A stretch of 64,000 bases of DNA from CAIRTM01 sp963723235. GTDB lineage: Bacteria > Desulfobacterota > WTBG01 > CAIYCZ01 > CAIRTM01. Within the stretch, counting starts at the first letter, position 1; each line of letters begins with the position of its first letter. The stretch covers positions 1-64,000 of the forward strand of contig CAVRPV010000002.1 in assembly GCA_963723235.1 (NCBI GenBank), written 5' to 3'. Of this stretch, positions 52,914 to 62,477 are shown piece after piece. The notes below the pieces were generated by a model that was not told where the DNA came from, made no database searches, and was given only the letters and a program-made list of their open reading frames with translations. The position numbers and the translations under genes were made by a program.

Positions 52914-53872
52914 AACCGGTTCGTGCTGCCGTTGTCGGTGTCGGGTATCTGGGGAAATTTCATGCTGAAAAGTATGCCGGCCTTGCCGAGGCTGAGCTTG
53001 TAGCTGTTGTGGATGCCGACATTGATCGGGCCCGCGAGATCGGGGCGAAGCATAACGCGGCAGCCTTCAGCGATTACCGCGAACTGATCGGCAAAGTGGA
53101 TGCCGTGAGCATCGTCGTGCCGACCGACCAGCATCACCGCATCGCCCGCGGCTGCCTCGAAAACGGCCTGGACGTACTGGTTGAAAAGCCCATAACCGTC
53201 ACGCTGGAAGAGGCTGACGACCTGATAGCCATAGCGAAAAAAAACAACCGCATTCTGCAGGTTGGACATCTTGAACGCTTTAATGCTGCTGTGCTGGCCC
53301 TCAAGGACGTCATCAAAAACCCCCTGTTTATTGAAACCCACCGACTGGCCCTGTTTAAGAACCGCGGCACCGATGTTGATGTTATTCTTGATATCATGAT
53401 TCATGATATCGACATTATTCTGAACATGGTAAACTCTCCGGTCACGGCAATACACGCTGTCGGCGTCCCGATTGTATCCCCTGAAAAAAATGATATTGCC
53501 AATGTCCGCCTTGAATTCGCGACCGGTTGCGTTGCCAACGTTACCGCCAGCCGTATCTCGCTCAAGGAAATGCGCAAAACCAGAATATTTCAGCCGGATG
53601 CCTATATATCAATCGATTTTGCCACACAGCAGGCTGAAGTCTTCAAGCGCATGGAAGATGCGGAAGCCGTCGATGGAATGCCCCAAATCATGTATGACGA
53701 GATCAACATCGTTCAGGGTGATGCCTTGCTTAACGAAATCAGCTCATTTCTTGACAGTGTTGATACACGCCGTGAGCCATCCGTGCCCGGCGAAGCCGGT
53801 CGCAACGCGTTGAAAGTTGCCCTTGAAATCGTCGAACAGATTGAACACCGCAAAAAAAAGATTCGGTTCTAG
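52910..53872 (+). CDS. gnnA: Gfo/Idh/MocA oxidoreductase, GnnA-like
   Basis: 320 residues: Rossmann motif VVGVGYLGKFHAEKYAGL, then AVSIVVPTDQHHRIARGCLE, the family Lys-Pro in VLVEKPITVTLEEADDL, and RLALFKNRGTDVDVILDIMIHDID with the catalytic His. Genes of this type between lpxA and lpxB encode GnnA, which oxidises the 3-OH of UDP-GlcNAc so that a transaminase (GnnB) can form UDP-GlcNAc3N for amide-linked lipid A. No gnnB is in the window. The symbol is assigned from context. Confidence 0.75.
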   Translation: MKPVRAAVVGVGYLGKFHAEKYAGLAEAELVAVVDADIDRAREIGAKHNAAAFSDYRELIGKVDAVSIVVPTDQHHRIARGCLENGLDVLVEKPITVTLEEADDLIAIAKKNNRILQVGHLERFNAAVLALKDVIKNPLFIETHRLALFKNRGTDVDVILDIMIHDIDIILNMVNSPVTAIHAVGVPIVSPEKNDIANVRLEFATGCVANVTASRISLKEMRKTRIFQPDAYISIDFATQQAEVFKRMEDAEAVDGMPQIMYDEINIVQGDALLNEISSFLDSVDTRREPSVPGEAGRNALKVALEIVEQIEHRKKKIRF

Positions 53873-53915
53873 GCCCCGGGCCTGGACCGTGAATGCGCCT
53901 GGCAGAAAGCGGATA

Positions 53916-55070
53916 ATGGACATTAAAACTCCCCGTGTCATGATTGTTACCGGTGAAACCTCCGGCGATCACCATGGCGCCCTTGTCTTAAAGGCCCTCA
54001 AACGACGCTATCCTGAGCTGCAATGCTGCGGCATCGGCGGTGATGAACTGCAGCAGGCCGATATGCGGCTGCTGTACCACAACCGGCACCTGGCGGTGGT
54101 CGGCCTGGTTGAGGTGCTGGCACATGCGCCCCATATTCTGCGTGCGTTCAGGGCCCTGCGGCGCGAAATTAAAACCAACCCACCCGATCTTATTATTTTT
54201 ATAGATTATCCTGATTTTAATCTGCGCATGGCGGCATTTGCAAAACGCTGCGGCGTGCCGGTGCTCTACTACATCAGCCCGCAGATATGGGCCTGGCGGC
54301 AGGGACGGGCAAAAAAAATCGCGCGAATCGTTGATACCATGGCGGTCATATTCCCCTTTGAAGTGCCGTTCTATACCAGGGTGGGGCTGGATGCGCATTT
54401 TGTCGGACATCCGCTTATGGATCAGCCCATGCAACTGCTGAGCAGGCCCGAGGCCCTGCAGCGCTTCGGGCTTAACGATACCTGGCCGATTATAGGCCTG
54501 CTTCCGGGCAGCCGCACCGGTGAAATCAAGCGCCTGCTGCCGCCCATGCTCGGAGCAGCTGAACGCATCCACGCACAGTATCCTGAGGCGCAATTTATTA
54601 TTCCGGCCGCGCAGGGCCTGAACCACGAGAACATCCGTGCCCTGGCAGGTACGCTGCAGGCGCCGGTACGGGTGGTGCCCGGCAATTTTTACGATGCGGT
54701 GAACTGTTGCGATATCGCCCTGGTAACCTCGGGAACGGCAACCCTGCAAACCGCCCTGCTCGGCAAACCCATGATTATTGTCTACCGCATTTCACTGCTG
54801 ACCTACCTGCTCGGGCGCATGCTGATCCGGGTTCCCTGTATCGGTCTTGCCAACATTGTTGCAGGCTCAATGGTTGTCCCGGAACTTATTCAACATAATG
54901 CCACGGCCGACCGCATTGCAGGGGAGGCCCTGGCGCTTTTGGACGACGACAGCCGCCGCAATCAAATCAAGCAGCGGCTCAACACCGTTAAACAGGCTCT
55001 GGGCGGCCCAGGCGCATCAGAGCGGGTTGCAGACCTTGCCGCCGATATGCTGGCCGCAGGACGCCCGTAA
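53916..55070 (+). CDS. lpxB: Lipid-A-disaccharide synthase
   Basis: 384 residues from ATG 53916 (MDIKTPRVMIVTGETSGDHHGALVL). Family motifs: GIGGDELQQADMRLLY, LIIFIDYPDFNLRMAAFAK, YYISPQIWAWRQGRAKKIARIVD, GLLPGSRTGEIKRLLPPML and TSGTATLQTALLGKPMIIVY. A GT-B transferase that joins UDP-2,3-diacyl-glucosamine and lipid X at the inner membrane. Confidence 0.97.
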   Translation: MDIKTPRVMIVTGETSGDHHGALVLKALKRRYPELQCCGIGGDELQQADMRLLYHNRHLAVVGLVEVLAHAPHILRAFRALRREIKTNPPDLIIFIDYPDFNLRMAAFAKRCGVPVLYYISPQIWAWRQGRAKKIARIVDTMAVIFPFEVPFYTRVGLDAHFVGHPLMDQPMQLLSRPEALQRFGLNDTWPIIGLLPGSRTGEIKRLLPPMLGAAERIHAQYPEAQFIIPAAQGLNHENIRALAGTLQAPVRVVPGNFYDAVNCCDIALVTSGTATLQTALLGKPMIIVYRISLLTYLLGRMLIRVPCIGLANIVAGSMVVPELIQHNATADRIAGEALALLDDDSRRNQIKQRLNTVKQALGGPGASERVADLAADMLAAGRP

Positions 55071-55125
55071 CAAGCGCCCCGCTCATAGGCGCCCGAACAA
55101 CGCAAACATTGTATATGCCGAAACT

Positions 55126-56889
55126 ATGTCAACCCATAACCTGTCTACCTACAAACGTCTGATTCCCTTCATCAGGCCATACTGGAAACGCATTGCTCTG
55201 GCAGGCCTTTGCGCCATACCGCCATCGCTATGCGCCGCCGGTCTTGCTTTTTTAATGAAACCGGCAATCGACGACGTGTTCATAAAAAAAGACATGGCCA
55301 TTCTCACACTGATTCCACTGGCCATCATTGCCCTGTTCAGCATACGGGCCATCTTTGAATTCAGCTATGAGTACCTCATTGGAGAAGCCGGCAGCCGTAT
55401 CATCAACGACTTCCGCAATATACTGTTTGAGCATGTACAGAACCTCAGCGTATCATTCTTCATAAAAAATCCGACCGGGGAACTGATGTCGCGTGTAACG
55501 AATGACGTCAACCTGCTGGAACGCGCTGCCGCTAAAGGCTTCATCGATTTTTTGCAGGAAACAACCACCCTGTGCGGACTGACATTCGTACTGTTCACTC
55601 AGGATCTGCTCCTTGCCGGCATTGCCATGCTTGTGATGCCCTGGGCACTGATTCCCTTTCTGCGCTTTGGTAAAAAAACGCACACCTACTCCACGCGCGG
55701 ACAGGAAAAAGTCGGCCGGCTTGCAACGCTGATTCATGAGACCATTTCCGGATGCCGCATTGTCAAGGCCTTCGGCATGGAGGCGTATGAAAACAGCCGC
55801 TTTGACGCTGAAAACTTCAGGATCATGAAGCTATACAATAAGCGCATAAAAATCAGGGCTAAGACCGGACCGACGATGGAATTGATCGGCGGCATTGCAG
55901 GAGCTGCGGTCATCGTATACGGCGGTCTGCGGGTGCTCAGCGGAGGGCTGACACCAGGCCAGTTTTTTGCTTTTATGACAGCGCTTTTTCTGCTGTATGG
56001 ACCGATAAGAAGGATCAGCGATGCCTGGCAGGACATTCAGGAAGGGCTTGCCGCATCCCGGCGAGTATTTGACGTGCTTGACCAGCAGCCCGAGATAGCA
56101 GAAAAGTCCAGCGCCCCGGCCCTGCCCTCATCAAAGGGTGAGATTTGTTTTAACAATGTCGACTTTGCCTACAACACCGAACCGGTTTTAAAGGGGATCA
56201 ATTTGACCGTGAAACCTGGAGAGGTTATTGCACTTGTCGGCATGACCGGCTCGGGCAAAACCAGCCTTGTTAATTTATTACCGCGTTTTTTCGATGTGAG
56301 TGCCGGATCGTTGACCATTAACGGCTGCGACGTGCGCGACGTCAGCCTGTGCTCGCTGCGCGCACACATTGCACTGGTAAGTCAGCACCCCTACCTGTTT
56401 AATGCAAGCGTGCATGAGAATATCAGCTACGGCTCTCCCGGACAAAGCCGCGAAGCCGTTATTGAGGCAGCACGCAAAGCTTCGGCGCTTGACTTTATCG
56501 AACAGTTGCCCGACGGCTTTGACACTTCTGTGGGCGAACACGGCAACCGCCTGTCCGGCGGACAACGCCAGCGTATTGCAATCGCCCGGGCGATTTTAAA
56601 AGATGCCCCGATCCTGATTCTTGATGAGGCCACCGCATCGCTGGATGTGCAGCTTGAACAACAGATACAAAAGTCGCTTGAACTGTTAATCAGCGCGCGC
56701 ACCGCTTTTATCATTTCACACCGCCTTTCAACCATTCGCAACGCCAACCGGATTATCGTGCTGAAGGCCGGCCGGATTGTCGAGCAGGGTCCTCATGATG
56801 AACTATTCAGCCTCGGGGGTGAATACACCAAATTATATTCTGTGTTTTTACAGGATGATTCGCGCCGCAATGGAGAACAAAGCGCCTGA
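55126..56889 (+). CDS. msbA: Lipid A/LPS flippase MsbA-type ABC transporter
   Basis: 587 residues from ATG 55126. Six membrane helices in the N-terminal half (residues ~20-310) and an ATPase with Walker A GMTGSGKTSLVNLL, signature LSGGQRQRIAIARAIL, Walker B ILILDEATASLD and H-loop FIISHRLSTI. The half-transporter dimer flips core-lipid A to the outer leaflet. Extending the frame to 54847 would overlap lpxB and is rejected. Its stop and the waaA start share one base (TGATG). Confidence 0.95.
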   Translation: MSTHNLSTYKRLIPFIRPYWKRIALAGLCAIPPSLCAAGLAFLMKPAIDDVFIKKDMAILTLIPLAIIALFSIRAIFEFSYEYLIGEAGSRIINDFRNILFEHVQNLSVSFFIKNPTGELMSRVTNDVNLLERAAAKGFIDFLQETTTLCGLTFVLFTQDLLLAGIAMLVMPWALIPFLRFGKKTHTYSTRGQEKVGRLATLIHETISGCRIVKAFGMEAYENSRFDAENFRIMKLYNKRIKIRAKTGPTMELIGGIAGAAVIVYGGLRVLSGGLTPGQFFAFMTALFLLYGPIRRISDAWQDIQEGLAASRRVFDVLDQQPEIAEKSSAPALPSSKGEICFNNVDFAYNTEPVLKGINLTVKPGEVIALVGMTGSGKTSLVNLLPRFFDVSAGSLTINGCDVRDVSLCSLRAHIALVSQHPYLFNASVHENISYGSPGQSREAVIEAARKASALDFIEQLPDGFDTSVGEHGNRLSGGQRQRIAIARAILKDAPILILDEATASLDVQLEQQIQKSLELLISARTAFIISHRLSTIRNANRIIVLKAGRIVEQGPHDELFSLGGEYTKLYSVFLQDDSRRNGEQSA

Positions 56890-58187
56890 TGTTTCTTGTG
56901 TATAACAGCCTGTTACTGCTGGTTGCCCTGGTGCTTGCGCCGCTGCCGATTTTGCTGACACTGCTGAGAAGCAGCCAGCGCCAGAGGTTTATCGAACGCT
57001 GCGCGCTTGCCTACACCGACAGCCTGAGCGGTTTTGCATGCCGACCCATCTGGATACACGCGGTCTCGGTCGGAGAAGTCATGGCATCAGTTCAGCTCAT
57101 ACGCGAGCTGAAGCACCGTTTTCCCGATCGCCCCGTTGTGCTCTCGACCACCACTGCAACCGGCAATGCAACTGCGCGCACGCATGCGAAGGCCGCAGAC
57201 GCGATCATTTATTTCCCCTATGACCTTCCATCTATTGTAAAATGCGCAGTGCGCTGTATTCAGCCCGCGCTGTTCCTGGCGCTCGAGACCGAGATCTGGC
57301 CCAACCTGTACCGGGTTCTGTACAAACAGGACGTGCCAATGCTGATCGTGAGCGGCCGCATCTCCGAGAAATCATTCCCGCGCTACCGCACCTTCCGGTT
57401 CTTCTTCCGCCGCGTGCTCGCCATGGTGAGCCGTTTTTGCATGCAAAGCAGCGCCGATGCCTTGCGCATCAAAGAGATCGGCGCACCGGCTGAGCGCGTC
57501 AGCGTCTGCGGCAATATCAAGTTTGACCTGCATGTTCCGGCAGTCACGCATGCAGAAAAAACCGAAATGCTCGGTCAGTTCGGGCTCAACCCTGAGCAAC
57601 CGGTTCTGATTGCCGGCAGCACTCACCGCGGCGAAGAAGAGCAGGTGCTCGATGCTTTCCTTGAGCTGCGCAAAGAAATACCCGATTTGATGCTGCTGCT
57701 TGCGCCCCGCCATCCTGAGCGGTTTAACGAGGCTGCTGAAACAATAGCGGCCCTCAATCTTACCTGCGTGCGCCGGACCGAGTTGACGAACGGAGCCGTG
57801 CGTAAAGATGAGCCCGTTATTCTGCTCGACACCATCGGCGAGCTTGTGCGCGTCTATTCAATCGGCACGGTTATTTTTATCGGCGGAAGCCTTGTCGAGG
57901 GAATCGGCGGCCATAATCCGCTTGAACCGGGGCTCGCCGGCAAACCGGTCATTTTCGGGCCATACATGTCAAATTTCAAGGAAATAGCCCGCAGCCTTAC
58001 TGCCAGACACGCTGCCTTTCAAATTGACTGCAAGGCCGCGCTGGTTGAAAAAACGCTTGAGCTGCTGCGCACACCGGACCTGCGCATTGCGGTCGGCAAT
58101 GCAGCCTTAGAGGTTATTCAGTAAAACAGCGGCGCTGTCAATAAAATTGCCGACACGGTGCAAGCCGTGCTGCAGCAGCGCTCATAG
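56889..58187 (+). CDS. waaA: 3-deoxy-D-manno-octulosonic acid transferase with an in-frame stop
   Basis: WaaA/KdtA adds Kdo to lipid IVA. A membrane anchor (VYNSLLLLVALVLAPLPILL) is followed by a GT-B fold: WIHAVSVGEVMASVQLIREL, ALETEIWPNLYRVLYKQDVP, ISEKSFPRYRTFRFFFRRVL, VCGNIKFDL, IAGSTHRGEEEQVL and GGHNPLEPGLAGKPVIFGP. Coding meets TAA at 58122-58124 (after 411 residues). The same frame then continues NSGAVNKIADTVQAVLQQRS to TAG 58185-58187, the expected tail of about 430 residues. A CAA-to-TAA change or sequence error truncates the last ~20 residues. Confidence 0.93.
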
Positions 58188-58255
58188 AGCAACCCGTTAT
58201 TCAAACGATGTCGCTCAAGCCGAATGGCCACCATATATTGACGGTGGATTTTTTA

Positions 58256-58284
58256 TTGACTCCTGCCTGCGCGCCGCCTATACT
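58256..58284 (+). promoter_or_regulatory. Sigma70 promoter of the octaheme cytochrome gene
   Basis: TTGACT (58256-58261), 17-bp spacer, TATACT (58279-58284), 79 bp before ATG 58363. Close to consensus; a repetitive CACAGCACAGCA stretch lies in the leader. Confidence 0.75.
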
Positions 58285-58362
58285 CCGCCCATACCAGACA
58301 GATACACAGCACAGCACAGCAAAGCACAGACAACATCAAACGCTCTTATATAAGGGGGAGTT

Positions 58363-59628
58363 ATGAGCACAAAACTGTGTCTAGTCATCTGTTGCATTGC
58401 CCTGTTACCGGGACTTGCCGCAGCCCAGGAGGAAAACTGCCTGACCTGCCATGAAAAGCAATCACCCATGGTTGTTGAGCAGTGGCGCAACAGCAAACAC
58501 GGCCAGAACGAGATCGGCTGCCTTGCCTGCCACGACCCCGCAATCACCAAAACCATCGTCAGCGACCGCTGCCCTGAAAAAATCGCCGTTGTCGTGTCAC
58601 CCATGGTCTGCGCCAACTGCCACGAAAATGAAGTTAAGCAGCAGTCAGGCACCAAGCACGCTGCAACCCTTCATTTCTTTGTCAATGTCCTGAATGACCC
58701 CTGGACGGTCAAGGGTGCCAACAGCGATCCCGAGCGCGCCATCGGTTGCTACATGTGCCACGGCTCAATCGTCAAGGACGAGACCAACTGGATCAACTGG
58801 CCCAACAACGGCGTGGGGCGGCTGAACCCCGATGGAAGCCTGGGAACCTGCACAGTGTGCCATTCGCACCACAGCTTCTCCCTTAAAGAGGCAAGAAACC
58901 CCACGACCTGCGGCCGCTGCCACCTCGGGCCCGACCATCCTCAGATCGAAATTTATGAGGAGTCCAAGCACGGCAAGCTCCACGCTGCCGGTGAAAAATG
59001 GGCCCCGACCTGCTACACCTGCCACATGGGCGCCATCAAAGACAATACAACCGGCAAAGAGATCGCGCCTGCCACGCATGATATCGGCTCACGGCTGTAC
59101 TGGGAGCTGCAGGCGCCCGAGTCCACGGTTCAGACAGATAAAATCACCCACAAGCCAATGCCCGAGCTTGCAAAAAAGAACCGCGCGGAGATGCGGGCCG
59201 TGTGTCTCCAGTGCCACGTAACGCGCCATGCCGATGCTTTCTTTGAAAAATTCGACAATGTTGTCGTCGAATACACGGAAAGCTACTACAAACCGGCCAA
59301 AAAAATCTATGACGAGTTGAAGGAAAAAAACCTGCTCACCCCGAAACCCTTTGATGAAAAGGCGGACTGGATATTCTGGTACCTGTGGCATCATGAGGGC
59401 AGGCGCATGCGCATCGGCGCCGCCATGATGGGGCCTGATTATGCCTGGTGGCACGGCGCGCATGAAACCAAAATACGCTACATAGAGCTATGGCAGGAAG
59501 CCGAGCGGCTCAAGAAACTCGGCCGGCCTGACCCGGTTCCCTATCTGCCCGGCGCACCCTATGAGAAGGGGCCCAACCTCAGGCCGGGCATTGATGTGCC
59601 GGACCTGCGTGAGCAGAAACAACCGTAA
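58363..59628 (+). CDS. Octaheme c-type cytochrome, hydroxylamine oxidoreductase (HAO) family
   Basis: 421 residues with a signal peptide (to about AAA/QE at 20-22) and eight CxxCH haem sites: CLTCH, CLACH, CANCH, CYMCH, CTVCH, CGRCH, CYTCH and CLQCH. The stretch WYLWHHEGRRMRIGAAMMGP followed by DYAWWHGAHE is the HAO-family C-terminal hallmark. Periplasmic. In ammonia oxidisers and anammox bacteria HAO oxidises hydroxylamine; in anaerobes such as Campylobacter relatives act as reductases of nitrite or hydroxylamine. Whether the haem-crosslinking Tyr exists cannot be settled by eye. No partner quinol dehydrogenase gene lies next to it. Confidence 0.92.
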   Translation: MSTKLCLVICCIALLPGLAAAQEENCLTCHEKQSPMVVEQWRNSKHGQNEIGCLACHDPAITKTIVSDRCPEKIAVVVSPMVCANCHENEVKQQSGTKHAATLHFFVNVLNDPWTVKGANSDPERAIGCYMCHGSIVKDETNWINWPNNGVGRLNPDGSLGTCTVCHSHHSFSLKEARNPTTCGRCHLGPDHPQIEIYEESKHGKLHAAGEKWAPTCYTCHMGAIKDNTTGKEIAPATHDIGSRLYWELQAPESTVQTDKITHKPMPELAKKNRAEMRAVCLQCHVTRHADAFFEKFDNVVVEYTESYYKPAKKIYDELKEKNLLTPKPFDEKADWIFWYLWHHEGRRMRIGAAMMGPDYAWWHGAHETKIRYIELWQEAERLKKLGRPDPVPYLPGAPYEKGPNLRPGIDVPDLREQKQP

Positions 59629-59683
59629 TCAGCGCACCGTTGCCGTGCACGCTGTTTTATAAAGGTGCAACCAGCGATAAACT

Positions 59684-59726
59684 ATAAAAAAGAGAAGCCC
59701 GAAACTGTAATAGTTTCGGGCTTCTC
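59684..59726 (-). terminator. Terminator of the tRNA-Leu/secG-side transcript
   Basis: GAGAAGCCCGAAACT/AGTTTCGGGCTTCTC, a perfect 15-bp stem with a 5-nt loop (59692-59726). On the minus strand it is followed by TTTTTT. It probably also stops the cytochrome transcript from the other side. Confidence 0.85.
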
Positions 59727-59736
59727 TATTTAAAAC

Positions 59737-59821
59737 TGGTGCCGAAGGGGGGACTCGAACCCCCACGGATCTCTCCGCCACCCCCTCAAGATGGTGTGTC
59801 TACCAATTCCACCACTTCGGC
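59737..59821 (-). tRNA. tRNA-Leu (anticodon GAG)
   Basis: Minus strand: acceptor GCCGAAG/CTTCGGC, D-arm with AATTGGTAGA, anticodon stem CCATC/GGTGG around loop TTGAGGG (anticodon GAG, reading CUC/CUU), variable arm, and T-arm GGGGGTTCGAGTCCCCC; CCA is encoded at 59739-59737. It sits between the secG gene and a terminator. Confidence 0.95.
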
Positions 59822-59851
59822 ACTATTCTTTTGTATATACGCGAGCATGTA

Positions 59852-60200
59852 TTACTCTTGCGCCGCCGGCTTGCCCTGTTCCTGTACGGGAGCTCCGGGC
59901 ATGGCCTCTGGCACAGCAGGCTGCTCGACCGCCTGACGGGCGTTCCTCAACGCCGCCATACCGAGCCTGCCAAGGGTTGGCCGAAATATAGGCCAGCGAA
60001 AGCGATGTGACCATGAAGACGACTGCCGCTATTGTGGTGATTTTGCCCAGAAGAGGGGCCGGTCCGGCGCCGCCAAACAGCGTCTGTGATGCGCCGCCGA
60101 AGGCTGCGCCCATATCAGCGCCCTTGCCTGTCTGCAGAAGCACGATCATGATCAGCGATCGACAGACAACAACATGCACAATAATCAATAATGCATACAT
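59852..60200 (-). CDS. secG: Preprotein translocase subunit SecG, frameshifted in the tail
   Basis: ATG 60200 behind AAGGATAC gives MYALLIIVHVVVCRSLIMIV, LLQTGKGADMGAAFGGASQT and a second helix (TTIAAVVFMVTSLSLAYIS), the two-helix SecG. Near 59985 the frame shifts; the alternate frame reads AALRNARQAVEQPAVPEAMP and ends KPAAQE at 59852, the usual Pro/Ala/Gln-rich SecG tail. The span is 3n+1. SecG assists SecYE protein export. It lies downstream of tpiA, a common arrangement. Confidence 0.9.
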
Positions 60201-60295
60201 ACTCGTAGTATCCTTACAGATATGAACCAACTATCAAATCCAAAAGTTGTAAATATTAGAGCAATTTTAAACAAATGGCAATGCTTATTATGCAA

Positions 60296-61049
60296 TCATG
60301 GTTCTTCGAATTTTACAATCCGGGCAAACGAATCGGCCTTCAGGCTGCCCCGCCCACAAGCGCGCCGTCAATATCAGCCTGGCTCATAAGCACATCGACA
60401 TTATCAGCCTTGACGCTGCCGCCATAGAGAATGCGCATGCCGACGCCACCTGCGTGCCGGCAATGGCTGCAATCAAAGCCGAATGCCTTATGCACTTCCT
60501 CGGCCTGCGCCGGCGTGGCGGTTTTGCCCGTACCGATTGCCCAGACCGGCTCATAGGCAATGATGATTCTGGCAATATCATCTGAGGACAGCCCGCAAGG
60601 CCGCCCTTGACCTGTCTGGCAACAACTCATGGTTTTGCCGGCTTCGCGCTCCTCAAGGAGCTCACCCACGCACATAATGGGGGTCAAGCCCGGCCTTCAG
60701 CGCGGCCTTACCTTCTTGTTGACCGTTTCATCGGTTTCGCCGAAATACTGGCGCCGCTCGGAATGGCCGATAATGGCATAGGTGCATCCGGCATCTTTGA
60801 GCATGCCGGGCGCTACTTCGCCGGTAAAGGCGCCCTTCTCCTCCCAGAACACATCCTGGGATGCAAGCGGCAATATTGGAGCCGTTCAGCTCGGCCGCAA
60901 CCGCATGAAGGGCCGTAAAAACCGGGGCCACCACAATCTCAACGCCCTGAGCCTCAGCCACCAGCTGCCTTGAGATCGCGCACCAGCGCAAGGGCTTCAG
61001 CCACGGTATTGAACATTTTCCAGTTGCCGGCAATGACAGGTGTTCTCAT
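60296..61049 (-). CDS. tpiA: Triose-phosphate isomerase, about ten single-base indels
   Basis: Starts MRTPVIAGNWKMFNT (catalytic Lys). The pieces GVEIVVAPVFTALHA, CTYAIIGHSERRQYFGE (catalytic His), TPIMCVGELLEEREAGKT, IIAYEPVWAIGTGKTATPAQ (catalytic Glu) and ILYGGSVKADN are all conserved but lie in different frames. Undoing small indels (for example near 60958, 60875, 60695, 60683, 60630, 60600, 60495, 60488, 60435 and 60345) gives a continuous normal protein ending FARIVKFEEP. Many are one base lost from a short run. This suggests poor sequence quality rather than decay. Interconverts DHAP and glyceraldehyde 3-phosphate. Confidence 0.88.
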
Positions 61050-61108
61050 ATTGTATACCTCCGTAAAGAATTTTTTTATAATCGAAATCGGTATCGCTAT
61101 CGAAGCCT

Positions 61109-61156
61109 GTAGGAGCGACCTCCGGTCGCGAATATCGCAGCTAAAGCCGCTCCTAC
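61109..61156. repeat. REP-like element overlapping the pgk stop codon
   Basis: GTAGGAGCG (61109-61117) and CGCTCCTAC (61148-61156) are perfect inverted arms around two GC-rich half-palindromes (GACCTCCGGTCGCG and GCAGCTAAAGCCG). The type is a widely dispersed REP. Its right arm contains the TAG stop (61153-61155) of pgk. Confidence 0.75.
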
Positions 61157-62376
61157 CTATTCATTGTATTTATACCTACCGTGTCAAGCGCGGTAATGCC
61201 CGGAAGGATCTTGCCTTCCATCAGTTCCATGAAAGCGCCGCCGGCAGTTGAAACAAAGGTGACCTTGTCCTGATTGCCGGATTTTTTCAGCGCCGAAACC
61301 GAATCACCGCCGCCCACAATGCTCATGGCAGTGGACTTGCGCGATAGCATCGGCAATGGCAAACGTGCCGCTGCTGAACTCCTGGATTTCAAACACGCCC
61401 ATGGGGCCGTTCCAGACAACGGTTTTTGACCCTGCAATGGCATCGCTGAAAGCCGTCACGGTTGCCGGGCCGATATCAAGGCCCATCCAGCCCTTGGGGA
61501 TGTCGTTAACCGAAACGGTTTTGGTCGTAACGCCTGCCTTCAACTCCTCGGCAATGACGCAGTCCGTCGGGAAGCAGCAGCTGCACGCCCCTGTCGCCGC
61601 GGCTTTCTCCAGGACCGCTCCTGGCCGTCTCGATCAAGTCCGTCTTCCACCAGGGAGTTTCCGACCTCTTTGCCCTGCGCCTTCAGAAACGTGAAGGCCA
61701 TACCGCCGCCGATCAGGAGCAGGCGGTCGACCTTCTGAATAAGATTTTCCAGCACCTCAAGCTTGCCCGACACCTTGGCCCCGCCGATAACAGCTGCCAA
61801 GGGCCGCGCCGGATTCTGCATGGCCTTTCAAAAGCTCGTGATTTCCTTTTTCATGAGAAAGCCGCCGCCACCACCGGCACAAAATGCGTGATGGCCTCAA
61901 CCGAGGCATGCGCGCGGTGGGACACGGCAAAGGCGTCATTGATATAAATCATCGGCGCCGCTGCCAAGCCGGGCGGCAAAGTCTGCATCGTTTTTTTCCT
62001 CCTCGCCGTAGAAGCGCAGGTTTTCAAGCAGCAGAACCTCGCCCGGCTTCAAGGCTCGAGCCCGGGCAATGGCCTCATCGCTGATGCAGTCATCGACAAA
62101 CTGAACCGGCACGCCCAGCAGCTCGCCCAGGCGCGCGGCCACAGGCCGCAGGCTCATTTCCTTGACGACCTTTTTGCCTTGGGCCTGCCAAGATGCGATG
62201 CCAGCGATAACTGCGCCGCCGTTGTCCAGCACATATTTCAGCGTCGGAACTGTTTCGCGTGATGCGGTTGTCATTGGTGATGTTCTGCTTTTCATCAAGC
62301 GGCACGTTAAAATCGGCCCGGACAAAAACCCGCTTGCCGCTGCACATCAATACCGTCAATGATATTTGATAGCCAT
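61153..62376 (-). CDS. pgk: Phosphoglycerate kinase, many single-base indels
   Basis: Pieces in different frames make one Pgk: GKRVFVRADFNVPLDEKQNI, a hidden SHLGRPKG (restored by removing a G and adding a G near 62195-62215), VPVQFVDDCISDEA, LLLENLRFYGEEEKND, INDAFAVSHRAHASVEA, RPLAAVIGGAKVSGKL, LIGGGMAFTFLKAQGK, KTVVWNGPMGVFEIQEFSSG, STAMSIVGGGDSVSALKKSG and FVSTAGGAFMELMEGK, ending NTMNR at 61153. About ten indels separate them. Every substrate and nucleotide motif survives, again pointing to sequence error. Transfers phosphate from 1,3-bisphosphoglycerate to ADP. Confidence 0.88.
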
Positions 62377-62477
62377 ACGTCGTCCTCACCGCCTGAACGG
62401 TAACAGCGTGAAGCGCCTGTATATGGACTCTTCACGCCGTGCCGTTTCAAATTTTTTTCTGTACTGTAAAGCCGGTA

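Noticed and set aside
54847..55125. N-terminal extension of msbA by 93 codons
   Set aside because: It would lie inside lpxB, and the MsbA family starts with the residues encoded at 55126.
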